Shown here: positions 48,224 to 60,628 of the stretch, one piece after another
How positions within the stretch are numbered: the stretch's first letter is position 1
How the letters are laid out: each line of letters begins with the position of its first letter
Assembly: GCA_008973525.1 (NCBI GenBank)
Contig: WACJ01000289.1
Coordinates: 1 to 64,000, forward strand
From: Stenopsyche tienmushanensis
Lineage: Eukaryota; Arthropoda; Insecta; Trichoptera; Stenopsychidae
Direction: 5' to 3'
DNA length: 64,000 nt
Made by a program: the position numbers and the translations under genes
Notes under the pieces: model-generated
What the model saw: only the letters and a program-made list of their open reading frames with translations
Database searches by the model: none
What the model was told of the DNA's origin: nothing

Positions 48224-51200
48224 AACTTCTACCCCCGGCCTTCCTCCTCTATCCTGAAGGAAAAAATAATTAAATTGAACTCGCATATCTTGCCCACCTT
48301 ATCGATATTGCTGCCCTATGCATTACCATACGAGATATGAACCCCTTATCGATGAAAGCTTCAAGTGCGCAAATGCCGATTTTCTATCTATAATATTTAA
48401 ATACACGAACGTAATGCCGTATGTCTTATCTAATAATGGAAGCACTTATCAAAACCATCATTACAATGGTGCAACAATAGAGTTAAAATGTAATGAAATC
48501 GATATTAACACGATCAAATGTATTTTATCTACAATCCTCAACATGTATCATATAATATCTTCTTACAAACAATATGGTTATTTTTGGGCCAAAACGTGAT
48601 TTGAGTTAAAAATACGCTTATTTGCCTTTATTGGTTCTCAATATTTTGATATCAATTTTTTTAAGCCTAGACTGTGTTCATGTTGATGAACGAATTTAGA
48701 TTTCTGAAACGCGCTTTAATTTCTATTGAAGGCTAAATTTTGTAAATTGGCATATGATTTGAAACTAAAGTGAATCATCGGCGATCAAACGTGGTACAAA
48801 TTATGACCCAAGCGATTCCTTGATTTTTTTATAATCACTTACTGCTTTGTATTATTATTGGACTGAATCAAATATAAGTATTTTGATTTTATTTGTATTT
48901 GTAATCCAACAAATAATAGTTTTCAGCATCTTGCTCACATTCAAGCTTTTCTGTATATTTATTTTTACTGAACGTACTATATTCCATTTGCTATTAAAAA
49001 ATTGTAATTATTATGTATTTTTTTGCAAGGTCTTGCATTTTTGAACTTCTTGGAGTTAATTTTTACTAATCAGGCGTACAAATAAAGTCGAACATGCGAT
49101 TATCGATGTTTTGGTATTTGAAATGCAGTAAATTTGAAAATCAGACTTGGTTGAGTTTTCTAATTTTATATGATACGTTTCTATAGGCGGTTGAATTTAT
49201 AACTTAATTATCTAAAGTTCAAATATATAGAATGTAATAGTTAATGATTACATTTAGAAAACGTCAGGGAAATCATATTAAAGTAGTTCGAAATGGTGTT
49301 TTTTTCTTTCTTTTAAATACAAATATTACGTACACACGCTTTTTAATAGAAGTTAATAAATAGTGCAATACTTTAATTCAAATATATTGCATTAAACATA
49401 CCTTTGATCAGAAAAAATATTAAACAAATATCACTGAAAAATTATGAATATCTAAAAAGTATTGATCAATCATCGTCTGCAGAATGACGACCGTTCAATG
49501 ATTTTGGTGGTAGTTAAAAGGTAGGTAAAGATTTATAAAACTGATTAGTCCTTTATCGAGAAACGTATAAAGATTTAGACGCTAAAAGTAGAGAATTGCT
49601 TATTACACAGTTTTAAAGTGAACGTCCCAAAATATTGAAGAGTCTAGCAATGATGAAAACTCGTATTAGTGATGGAAAATTGATCGATGTTATTAAAATA
49701 TTTTTGATAAATACGTATAAAAATAAGATAAAGTTTATATAATTATACAACTATATAATTTTGTACGAATCTCGAATCTTGTATAACATTGATCTTTTAT
49801 TACACGTTTCCGTGGTACCATATAACTATATACTAGGGCCGAGTATATCTTTTAATAAGCATTATAGTAGCTAGTTGATTTTTTATCTCCGAAAAAGTCT
49901 GGTAATGTCGGAATAATTAAGCCCGTATACTGTTTAATTTAACGTCGATTAAAAACCTCGAAAATACAAGATAATAAGTGTTGTTAAAATATATTGCTAC
50001 GGTAAAATTTAACTCTTTACACCGACAGAAAAGCGAACGTCGTTGACAATTCAAGCGCTTATCTTCGCCAACGGACAAAGATAAATAAAACAAAATAAGA
50101 GGAAAAGAAAAGAAAACAAGCGTATTCAAGTAGGAAGGAGTACCGAACGAAAATAAATGTTCACTGTCAAATATCCTCGGACATGTCCACTACTAACTCA
50201 CTACGCAAACCTTAGTAAAAGGAGTGCTCCTCGAGCCTCTTTACATAATAAGTAAAATATTCAAATGCCACAATGCACATCTTTTTGGCATCCGCTTCAT
50301 TCCCTTATTTATGTAGGAATTCGTCGGCGGAATCTGCGGAATTGAGTGTAATTTGACCGGTGCTGATAATGACATGCATGATTTTCGGCGCTGATTTATT
50401 TATGAAGAACAATTTGCCGACTTTTGAATGGCGTTTTTTCGAGATTGCGGTAAAAAGTTGATATTTCAATTACAATCGCATGCGAAAATGTCGAAATGAG
50501 CGTTTTAGGAGGTTTTGCGCTCGGCCGATCGTCGAAGTCTTTTTCGTCGCATTGCAACAAATTGCGCATACATGACATATTTTTCAATAGAAAACTCGAA
50601 TCGTTATCGTCCTGAAATTTTCTAAAACCACATTTAACAATGACTTTGATAATAAAATATTTGAACAATATTTTTTGCGGATTATTCCGTACGGAAGTCG
50701 GTTGTGCGATCATAACTTCGCTTTATTTTCTAGCAATTCATAAAATAGAAATTCCTTGGACTAAATTTGCTGTAAAGCACGTTTCATACAACAATATAAA
50801 ACATAATAAAGCGGTATGAAGTCACGACCTTTGCTCTGTACTTTAACACCGACTAACGTGTGTTTGCCACGGTTATATATTTATAATATCGCCCTGGACT
50901 TTTAATTGGCATAACGCATTGTGTGCCCCGTATTATTAAATATTTATTAAATACAACCACGCGTTTTATGGACAATTTCATATTAATAATAAAATCAACC
51001 AGGTTTAAATATTATTTTCTCACGTAATCTTTTGTAATGCCTTCATATATGGTTAAATTTGGCAGAACTTTTAGATATGAGATGATTTATGAGTGAGCTG
51101 CAAAATTACCATTTGTATAAATTGTAAACATTTGAAAAGAAAAAAAAAAAATTATTCAAAGTCGTAAAAGATATTAATATTATATTAAAAGCTTTTTGAA

Positions 51201-51884
51201 AGCTCATTATCATAAAATTCATTATCAAAATAGTTTTTAAAATCAAAGTCCCATTATTTATTTGATAATAATACAATCTACGATTTATTGCTTCGATCAT
51301 TCATATATTTTTAATAATAAATCATGTTATATTAACACCAAAAACAGATTGATCAATTAACTTTCCTTTAAATTAAAGAGGAATGCATCCAATATCATTC
51401 ACAATCTTTCAGAGGAATAAATCCATTATTATTCTACACTTGATTTCTTTGATCATGTTTTAGATATGTCAAACTTCTGCGTTAAATATTTTTGACTGAG
51501 CGTCGATGGTGATAGCCTTACATTAGCAAAATTAGTTTAAAATCGTCTATACAATAGAAATAATTCAGTTTTCAAGTATGTTTTCCATCAAGTTTCAATA
51601 TTTGAGTTACGATCTATGCTGATTCATAAAAAAATGTTATTCTTGTATTATATGTATTATTCTTGTGTTATGTTATAACTTTTACTTATATAATAAAATC
51701 AAGATGAAAATTAGCTGAATACATGAATTATACTATAATTATTAGTTTTATAAATTCGCTAAGAATAATCTACATTACGAATGTACTTAGATAATATAAG
51801 GTTTATGATTTTAACTGTCATTATCATTTATTTCAGCGCTTCTGTTGGCAACGAATAACTCAAGGAATAGAAAAATAACCCGGA
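48224..51884. other. Gene-free region
   Basis: AT-rich, with one long GC-balanced patch at about 50210-50560 that shows no repeat or coding character. No other structure noticed. Confidence 0.35.
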
Positions 51885-52877
51885 AAAATCTAATTTGTCA
51901 TCGCTGTATGATAATTTTCGTTACGATTTTCGATATGACTCAAAATCGCTCTCTTCTTCGGAAGAAATAGTATACCCAGTGTCAATGTCATAACTTTTCT
52001 GTGTAGATTTTTTCTTTCAAACAATATAATTCATAATTAGTACAGATTTCACTATAGCAGCGCTTCTTAAACTTATGTAGTCCGCGGACCCTCTCTTGGA
52101 GCAAAATTTCCTTCGCGGACCCCCTCTTGAGCAAATTTTTTCTCGTAGACCCCCTTTTGAACAATTTTTTTTTAGTGAACCTCATCCCAACCCTTGTGAC
52201 TTAATTTTTCAAACAAACAAACATTTCCTGGCTAAAATAGAGCTTCTTATAATGTTTTCTGTAAATAATTTCATGACAATATCTTGTTCAACTACAGATA
52301 ATTTTTTTTGTTTATATCTTCGCGGACTCCCGGAAATGGCTTCGCGGACCCCCAGGGGTCCGCGGACCTCTATTTAAGAACCGCTGGTCTATAGCTCAAA
52401 AATAAAAATGACGACTGCTTAAAAAAAACAGTCAAGTTTTTTTTTGGCTTTATTTTGTCACAGTTTTAATTTGTAGTTAAAGAATAAATTTTGACATAAA
52501 TCTGGTAGGAATAATAGAGGGTTATATAGAAAATATTCGCACCCAGTATGAAGTAAATTATTGAATTAAAACTTGAGACACGAGGTCAACCGTTGGAATT
52601 TTTAGAAATTTCTTTAGAGAATGTATTTTTAAAGTCAAAACATTGGAAAAATGCAAAAAACGCAATCAATATTTTCAAAAATATAAATCAGAATAAAGAC
52701 CGTGGACGTAATTCAGCGATAGCAGATGCAATGTGATTTACACAGTCTTAAATTACATTTTTTCCAAATTTCGGTTAGGGTTGATGATTTATTTCCTATT
52801 TTATCCAAAATATCTCGATACGTGCTCTTTATGAAATAAAAAAACCGCATAACTTCGAAATCGCACAAAAAGAGATA
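51885..52877 (-). mobile_element. Repeat family B, copy 2 (interrupted by a hAT MITE)
   Basis: Inverse copy of 39011-39768: matching words include ATCGCTGTATGATAATTTTC, CGATATGACTCAAAATCGCT, AGAGGGTTATATAGAAAATA and AATTACGTCCACGGTCTTTA (inverse). Between the two halves sits a 329-bp hAT MITE (52058-52386). The inner frame corresponding to the SFEEESDFESY tail is also altered here. Confidence 0.65.
52058..52386. mobile_element. 329-bp hAT-type MITE with 8-bp target duplication
   Basis: It starts CAGCGCTTCTTAAACTTATG and ends TTTAAGAACCGCTG, giving inverted ends CAGCGCTTCTTAAA and CAGCGGTTCTTAAA. Subterminal GTCCGCGGACC is also inverted at both ends. Flanks CACTATAG (52050-52057) and GTCTATAG (52387-52394) agree at six of eight positions, the duplication length of hAT elements. 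The left part holds three near-repeats of GCGGACCCCCTCTTGAGCAA. An open frame here is fortuitous. Confidence 0.85.
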
Positions 52878-54189
52878 TGAGTGTATATGAATACTTTGGT
52901 TGTATGTTATTTATATTCAAACAAGGCTTAAATCTGGATTTTTTCAAAGAAAATGTCTTTATTTGAATGCAACATCTAGATGTAAATTATATTGATTTTT
53001 CCACGTAGATTCCGTTGATTTCATTCTATTTAATTAATCTACCTTAGTATACTATTTGGTATCTTTATATATTATCATAATTTAGGAATTGGGCTTGTAA
53101 TTGAGTTCAAATCTATAGGAGGTGTAGTTAGCGATTACACTTCTGAGAAAACATTTATACCCTGTGATCATGTGTGACATCGGAGTAATCAACAATGATC
53201 TATTAAAAATACTTTTTTTAAAAACACTTTTTTGATCCTCAGGCGAATCAGCAGGTCGAACTTTTGTAGTTTATCTACCGCCGCATTCATTTTTGATCCA
53301 CGAAACAGAACTTCGCCTCATATGAACGCCTTTGTCTCCTGATCGTTGTCACAAAGCTTAAATTATATTTTAGAGAATTTTGTGTTTTTATTATCTTTTG
53401 CAACTCTTATTTTTACATCATCTTTAAGAGACGAGCAGCCGTATAACATAGAAAGCCACGCATGCTTCAAGAGAGTTTGAATCAGTCGTAAGTCGGAGTG
53501 ATTCTGAAAGGTCGGAGCCTGAGATACTGAAGGTCGGGCGTTCTTTGATTTAGATCACAGCGGTGATTTTTTTATAGTTTAAGGAAGAACTTTTCTTCTT
53601 CTTGAAATGTCATGTATGTTATCGGATGTAGGCGGTTTTCATGGAACATTTTATTGTGGTTTTTCTTTGACTTCCATATGTGGTTAAGTTAGGATAGAAT
53701 TATTTAAATAGGAATTTTATGAAGGAGAAGATAATTTTTGAATGATATTTTAATTATTGTTGCAAATTCAATAATTCATAGGCGACCTTGCACGATTTTA
53801 TTAATCGTCTCAGTATTAAATTTTTCAGATTCGGGAAATCAGATTAGATCTGAATCGGAAAGATCGATCGAAAATATTTTAATCGCCTAAATTTGTTGAT
53901 ACGGTGAAATTATATTTCACAATTTGGATTTGAAGCCGAACCTTTATTTATTAATTCAGGGCGTATCTTTTAAATTATAAATGTTTAATTGCAGTCGATG
54001 ATGATTATAATTCGACTATGCGTGTATTGGGGTCTATGCGAGCGAGTTGAGAGATGGTCTGTCAGCCAGCCAGATTTATACCGCTATTTATATGATATAT
54101 GTATTTTTTGCGTACAAATCCGCGAAGCTTTTTTTGCAAGAGCTATATAAATAAAGGAAAAATGGTATCCCGTATCAAATATTAAAATA
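52878..54189. other. Gene-free region
   Basis: AT-rich DNA, with a GC-balanced patch at about 53425-53540. No gene or repeat match recognised. Confidence 0.35.
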
Positions 54190-54385
54190 GGCGGTGTTCA
54201 GCTGAGACATGGTGAAATATCGTGGCGGGCAGGCGCTGGTCTCGAACACGGGACCACATATTTCGGCGTGGACGTCCGCTACGACGTATGGTAATGAGAC
54301 GGGACTCGAAGCGGTAGCCGCTGCTTCAAAGGCCACCGCCGCCGGGATACGAACCGGCGACCACGGCCTTAACCGCCACTAAGAG
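54190..54385 (-). mobile_element. tRNA-like SINE
   Basis: On the - strand TAGTGGCGGTTAAGGCCGTG resembles an A-box region, and GCCGGTTCGTATCCCGG, about 27 nt later, is a good B-box match (GGTTCGANNCC type). A second B-like GTTCGAGACC word occurs further on. GC-rich within AT-rich flanks. No poly-A or target duplication was resolved. Confidence 0.5.
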
Positions 54386-55229
54386 ATTCATTACGCCCAG
54401 ACCAATATCTAATGCTGACCAGCCAGATAAGCCTCCTACCATATCGCCAAACAACCCTCTAACAGGACAACTGCCACTCGCCTCTTCTGCCCGAGCTTTA
54501 ACCTGTCAATGTGGGATGTATGACTGTGCCCACCCCACCACATTGTCCTCAATATCACTTACCAATCGTACATTTCATTTAAACGACTTTAAAAACCTCA
54601 TCTGATATAATTTTACAATGGCAAAATATATGTTCAATCAATCTTATTTAATGACGTTCATTCTTTAAGCGAGTACTTGTGCTCAAACTTATCGCCAAGA
54701 TATGCATCACATATTTTGATCATCATCATATGAAGGCCTTTATTCACCGTCAATGTATTTGTCTTTGATTCAAATGCTTTTCGTAAATAATAAACAACAT
54801 TTTGAAGATCTTTCAAATTCTTTTACCTTTGGCAATCCATACATCGAGCTTTGATATAAAATATCTAGACACTTAATATAAAATTTATGGTTTAAAGTCA
54901 AAATAAATTCAGGAGACCAAATACTGCTAAACCCTGTTGATCACATGGGATACTTTCGTTTTGCGTTGCAAAAATATTGTCTATTATTGTGCAAAATTTG
55001 TTGATAATGTTTGAACAACATCTACATCAACCCCTTCAATGCCTCCAGAAATTATTAAAATACTACACAAAGTAAAATTTAAAGTTAAATTAATGAGCGT
55101 TTTCGACCAAATGAGCTTTCTTTATTTTCTTTGCTCAATGGATGAAGTAGCAATGGAATATGACAGACGACAGACAGCGACTAACTGGATTGGGGAATCA
55201 TTTTAATATCGATCCCATTTGTTGCGCTG
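54386..55229. other. Gene-free AT-rich region
   Basis: Nothing recognised. Confidence 0.3.
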
Positions 55230-55860
55230 CTGCATGGTCTTTTCCGGGTTACCCCGGACTATCCAAACAGAAAGTGTCTTCCTTTGATCTTTTGGTCCCA
55301 CGATAAAGGCTATGCCCAGGGCATCCAGACGCCCACCCCTTTTACTCCGCGCCATCCAGAGGAGGTTCCGCAGGAAGACCAGCTTCAGACCATTTGCACC
55401 CGAAGGTGCGATGAAGGGGGAAACACTATGGTTAAGCTGACTTCAAGGGATTACTTTCGCGGGTTTACTGCCACTACGAGTCCAATCTCAGTTTGAAGGG
55501 GGCTGCAGCAGATGACGGACTGCAGGGGCTACCCCTTTCCAATGGTACTCGTATCGGTTAAGTCATTTGTAGTACCTAGCCAGGAGACAAGTCGCCATTC
55601 GAACAGCCTAAAATCGTTCTCCCCTGTATGCCTAGGCTGTTGAGGATAGTGGCGAGCCTTTGATAGAGTCTCCACCAACTACTGCAATCGGCTGTTCCAC
55701 ATACCCCTTTATATGCGTTTGATGAGCAAACCGACGAGGCTATTTTCGCGCACCTCTACTCCACATCATTACTCCAGGGGTTCAACTGTTGCCCACGGGC
55801 GTAGGGTTGGCTCCCCCCTCCTGGGGTTTTATGGGTGGGCATCGTGGAGTAGCAATAGGA
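55230..55860. mobile_element. GC-rich block, probably the 5' part of a retroelement
   Basis: About 630 bp of abruptly GC-rich sequence with words such as GGGTTACCCCGGAC, GGGCATCCAGACGCCCACCC and TGGCTCCCCCCTCCTGGGG. Frames are open only in pieces (one of 70 residues at 55284-55496). Sharp edges and composition suggest an inserted element, such as the leader or first reading frame of a LINE, but no diagnostic motif is visible. Confidence 0.35.
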
Positions 55861-58539
55861 TAACAAAAGCTAAAAACTATGATAATATTTGAACGATTTT
55901 GTATCGTTTTTGTATCGTTTTTAAGTCGTCGAAGTACACGAAGGCAGGGAAATACCATTGTATGTTACTAATTCGGCATGGGTATTGCTAAGAACGAAAG
56001 GACTTTATATTGTCTTAATGAAGCTATGATAAGCATGTGCATGTGGCTGCAATAAGATGATAATGGAATTATCAATGAAAAGACAATCCCAAGTATTCGT
56101 CATGTAGATAATTCAATCGTGTATCAATATTTTGTAGTACAAGGTATTCTTCAACGCCTATTCAATCAATGTAAATCATTTAAATTGCTGGGCGTTGCAT
56201 CCTGGTCGATATACCAGTACCCTGCATGATCGACAAATCATTTATATTGCAATATGCAGATGTCGCTGTATATTCATTCATATTGCGAAAAATGCATACA
56301 TTAAAAACATATAGATTTTTTAATAAAATAATAAATTCTGAGAGCATGAGAATATTATTATTGCTTAAATAGTATGTATTTTGGGGTAAGAATGCTTATA
56401 CTCCACATGAAGAAGTTTTTTCTTAAATGTGCTAATTTCCTGGTAATTTAAATTTAAATGCGAATCTTTTGAAGTGGTATTTAGCCTTTTAGCTACGGAG
56501 CATATCGGATGACATCGGATATGCGTAATACCCTCGTATACTTGTGTTAAAGATCACCGACGTTTCGAACCCTGCGTTTGCCTCGTAATGCGAGCTAAGG
56601 GCAATCGAGACACATCGTAGAACTGCGTATATATATTCAAAGGTACAATAAAAATATTGGAGTATGAATATGGATAGCGCCGAGCGAATGCCATCCGAGT
56701 TATCTAAATCCAGAAAGTATGCCGGATCGAGAGACAAAGGATCATCATACTGCTGGTAAATGTGGAAAAATATGTGCAAATAACAATCTGTCACGATGTT
56801 GTTGTTTCGTATCGGAATGACTGGTCTAAATGGCATGTCGTTAATTTAGCAATCTCCACCTGGAGATAGTGAGAGATTGTCGGGGCTCGTATCTAATGCT
56901 GTGTCGGGATTCGAAGTTGAGATTAAAACACATGGCGTGTAGCACATAAATATTAGCAAGTAGTCCAATAAATAGGGACGGCGGGTCCTTATTGGGTGCC
57001 TGATGACCGAAGAAGACGATAGAAGGAGGATGTCTGAAGGCCGTTAACTAGATTACGCCGCCCGTGAGACCAATCAACACTGCCACTCAGTAATTGACTC
57101 ATTATTTATTGATCGACGCTGCGAGCAGATGCCATTTTCGACAAGGATGCAATTTTGACTATGTTGGTATTTTCTTTGAAATCACATCTATATTGACGCA
57201 CGATCAGTGCCGGTGCCAAATTTGACAGCTTCCGGTCAACATCGATAAATCTTATTCATCAGTATGAATTGCCACCATCGACGACAATTCTGTACTACCA
57301 AGAAGAAGCATCCGGTTGTAGTGGAGGATTTATGACCACCATATGCATTCATGTAGAGCCAATTTTTATGCATAGTTTTGATTCATTTACATTCAAAATG
57401 GCTATTATCTATGGAGCATCCGATGATTATTTTATGATGAAATTATGTTAAATTCTGTTGTGAATGATGTGATGAATGAATTGTTAATGGAGGGACCTTC
57501 TCTTGAAAATTTATCCTATTACTTCTTGGTTTTTTATGCAGTAAAATGGAAATCGGATAATAGGGATAGTAAATATATAGGAAAATAACGATTAAAAAAA
57601 TGTTTAATATTTATTATATTTTATAAAACACAAATTAATCATATGATCTATTAATTTTCTTGTAAATTTTAGTTTTTAAATCAACAAAATTATCATGAAT
57701 TTTTAGTCTCGTCCGCGACGATATATCGACGAAGTTCTGTCGCAAAATAACTTTATATTACGTTATACGAACAACTTGTTGAATAGATAAATATATTTTG
57801 TAGGAATAATTAAATGCACAATTACGATAGTGTATAATTCAAGTGTCATTGCAAGAGGCGCATTAGAAAGATCATCGACTGAATAAGGAATGAGGGGTAG
57901 TAAAAAAAGGCTCAAAGATTTAACATACATTTACGAGGGTGAAAATAAATAAGGATTTCAGTGAGCTGCATGAATAAACATGTGGATGCAATATGATTAG
58001 GATGATAATAATAATCGATTATAAATATAATAATAATATACATAATGATGACTTTTTTTGAAGAAGGTAGATAGAAAATGATGTCTCTTTATGGATCACA
58101 GTTAACTCGTTGCTTCCAAATGAAATGTGTTAAAATACTTCCTCCTTTGGTGGGTTTTTTCATCTGGTGAAGTGACACAGACGTTTCCAGTATTTATCAT
58201 TACGCGCCACATCTTGTTCCTTCGTGGCATAAGTTGGCCGCCATTGTTCAGCAATTCGATCACGTGATTCGTGAGATTTACATCCGAGGCGCATTAAAAT
58301 TGCAGTTACGTATTGCATATTATTAAGATGTATTTATCAATAAGAATACCAAGAAAATAAGGACCGAAGACGTTTAATATGTTGTGATATTCTTCTCATG
58401 TTAAAGAAAGTAAGTACACTCGGGCCTCGAATAAGGTTCCACAAAAACGTCGTGTAATACAAATCCATGTTATATAAGGTTTGAAGTTCATACAAAATTA
58501 GGGTTTGCGTTCCAAAAAAAATAATAACATATAATATAA
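55861..58539. other. Gene-free region with GC-balanced patches
   Basis: No gene supported. Patches of balanced composition at about 56490-56600 and 56830-57150 carry no conserved frame. The remainder is AT-rich. Confidence 0.35.
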
Positions 58540-59075
58540 AATTCATTCGTCATCGCTATCACTTATAATTCTATGTGGTTTATTCTTTTTCGAGATCTGT
58601 TGTAGGTTTCCATCATCCGAGAACTCTGGAGTATATCTTCAAAAAGTATAGTAGCCTTCAAAAATTCGGTAACAAGCAATTGTCTGCTTTTAGCATATAA
58701 ACCTAATTATAATATTTCATTATAAAGTGCCAAAATCTGTTGTAATTCTCTCTTGATCGTTAAACTTTTTCCATTATAGGATATTTTTCTATTTAAAAAA
58801 ATCTATTTTAACCAATTTTATGCCTTCATTCATTGTTTTTAATGTGAAACATGTAGCTATTTAGATACAACTGCTTTCTGAGTCGATAATTGTAGTAGAT
58901 TAATGTAATATTTTCACTAATTCGTTTTCGTCCAACGTACTATCCTCCAATATTTCTTGGATGTCATGAATATTCATGTAATCAAAGTCTTCTACACCAA
59001 TATCACCACGATAAATGTTTATTATCCTTTGGTATTCAACTTCTATTGATGGTAAGCCATTTTCTCCAAAGACTA
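58540..59075 (-). mobile_element. Degenerate pogo/CENP-B-type transposase C-terminus
   Basis: On the - strand broken frames read IEVEYQRIINIYRGDIGVEDFD, then NIHDIQEILEDSTLDENELV, MNEGIKLVKIDF, YPIMEKV and RELQQILALYNEI (pieces joined across stops only for description). This order of an acidic segment followed by an EGL-x-x-L-x-K-I-x-x-F helix and a final Y-K/N-E-I helix resembles the tail of pogo/jerky-like transposases. The DDE domain is absent. Confidence 0.45.
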
Positions 59076-60616
59076 CTTATGACCACAGCTATTGAAATTA
59101 TACATTGATCTATTAGTTGTTTTGGATTGTAGAGGTAATGTTTGGTGGTAAAATAATATTTCAATAGTAGGATGTTTTAAATCCATGGGCGTATGATATA
59201 AATTAAATATGTCACAATTTCAACAACGTCAATTCCATTCAATGAAAAATACACAATACAAATGTTTAAAATATCAATGTAATATCATGTATCAACTAAT
59301 ACTGTTTAATTTAATAGTATTTTTCAAAATTTCGATCGATGCTGATGCATAGATATATGATATTTTAATGTTAAAGATTGATGGATGTTTTAGCTTGTAA
59401 AATTTTATATTGGTATTCAGAATTGGTCAGATTATGATGGCCAATTCTGATTTGAGCGACTGAAAAAAATTATACATTGCAAAAATTGGCAACAATTTAC
59501 GATAAAAATCCTTCTTTGGATTGCCAAATTTTAGCCTGCCAAAATATCGAGCCCACTTACGCTGCATACAAAAAACCATTCCCCATTTCCACGTTTTTTC
59601 GCCCACGTACTTCTCAATGGTGCGCTCTTTTGCCACAAGATTTTACGCTCAATCGGATGAATATTAATTGCATATAATCAGACATAATTTGCTTATCTCG
59701 CATCAAAAATGGCCAACGGATGCATATAAAGTGCATTGCGGAGTATGGCCGCTTAAATATTGCATACATTTTTGGGTGTGCGATGGCTTCCACGTTCGGA
59801 AAGCTAAATGCATTTTCTGTGGAATATTTAAGGTTGTTGTGGCACTCGACTCTGCATCAAGGTCTGTGTGGTATACCATAAAATGGTGTGGTACTAATGC
59901 GCTTTACCGGGAAAAAGATGTGTCAGGGATACCGCCAAGAAAGAATGAACGGTTTGTCATAAGGTGGAATGCGTTCGCAATCACAAAGCATATTCATAAA
60001 AATTAATATTTGTATTCAAAGAATAATCAATTTGCATGTAAATATTTGTATGTAAAACTATGAATGATATGAATAGGATGAATAAAGAATATTTTTCAAT
60101 TATAGGCAAAATCTACATATTTTCCATAATGTAATTCATAGAAGAAGTCACTTTGTATAACGTTATATATTTTACGACCGTCTTGATTTTTGGATGCTAT
60201 TATAAAGGCTCGCTTTCATATCCAAATTATAGAATCCAAATATTTTCAATGTGTTTTCCGATCGATCGTCTTGATCTAGATTTAGTCTGTTTTTTTAGAC
60301 CTTAATCTCGATTAATAAATTGAAGAAAGTTTACATCACACACAGCTTCATTTCTAAATTTTTAAGACATCTAATAACTAATATAAAGTATCTTTGGATA
60401 CTGATTGTATATATTTTACATAATACAAATGATATTTTAATGTCCATAATACTTAACACGTATTCAATTTAAATTATTAGCTAAGCTGATTAGTATTTTT
60501 AAAAGCATTTATTAACGTCTTTCGATTTTCATTTGCTCAAAATGATTTGACTGTTAAAGCTTACTATTAAAGTCAAGATTTTTTAAGTGTTCGTCATCTA
60601 TACCTGCGTTAGTTAT
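59076..60616. other. Gene-free region left of the LINE
   Basis: Frames at 59427-60006 on both strands are of moderate length in less AT-rich DNA but show no family resemblance. The right half is AT-rich. Confidence 0.3.
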
Positions 60617-60628
60617 ATAGGATGTAAT

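Noticed and set aside
52096..52377. 93-codon frame with a repeated PPLEQ-F-RRPP pattern
   Set aside because: It lies inside the hAT MITE and its repeats mirror the DNA repeats of that element, not a protein.
59427..60006. Three frames of 66-112 codons, two on + and one on -
   Set aside because: Despite length, no conserved motif or coherent exon structure; one frame overlaps antisense to another.
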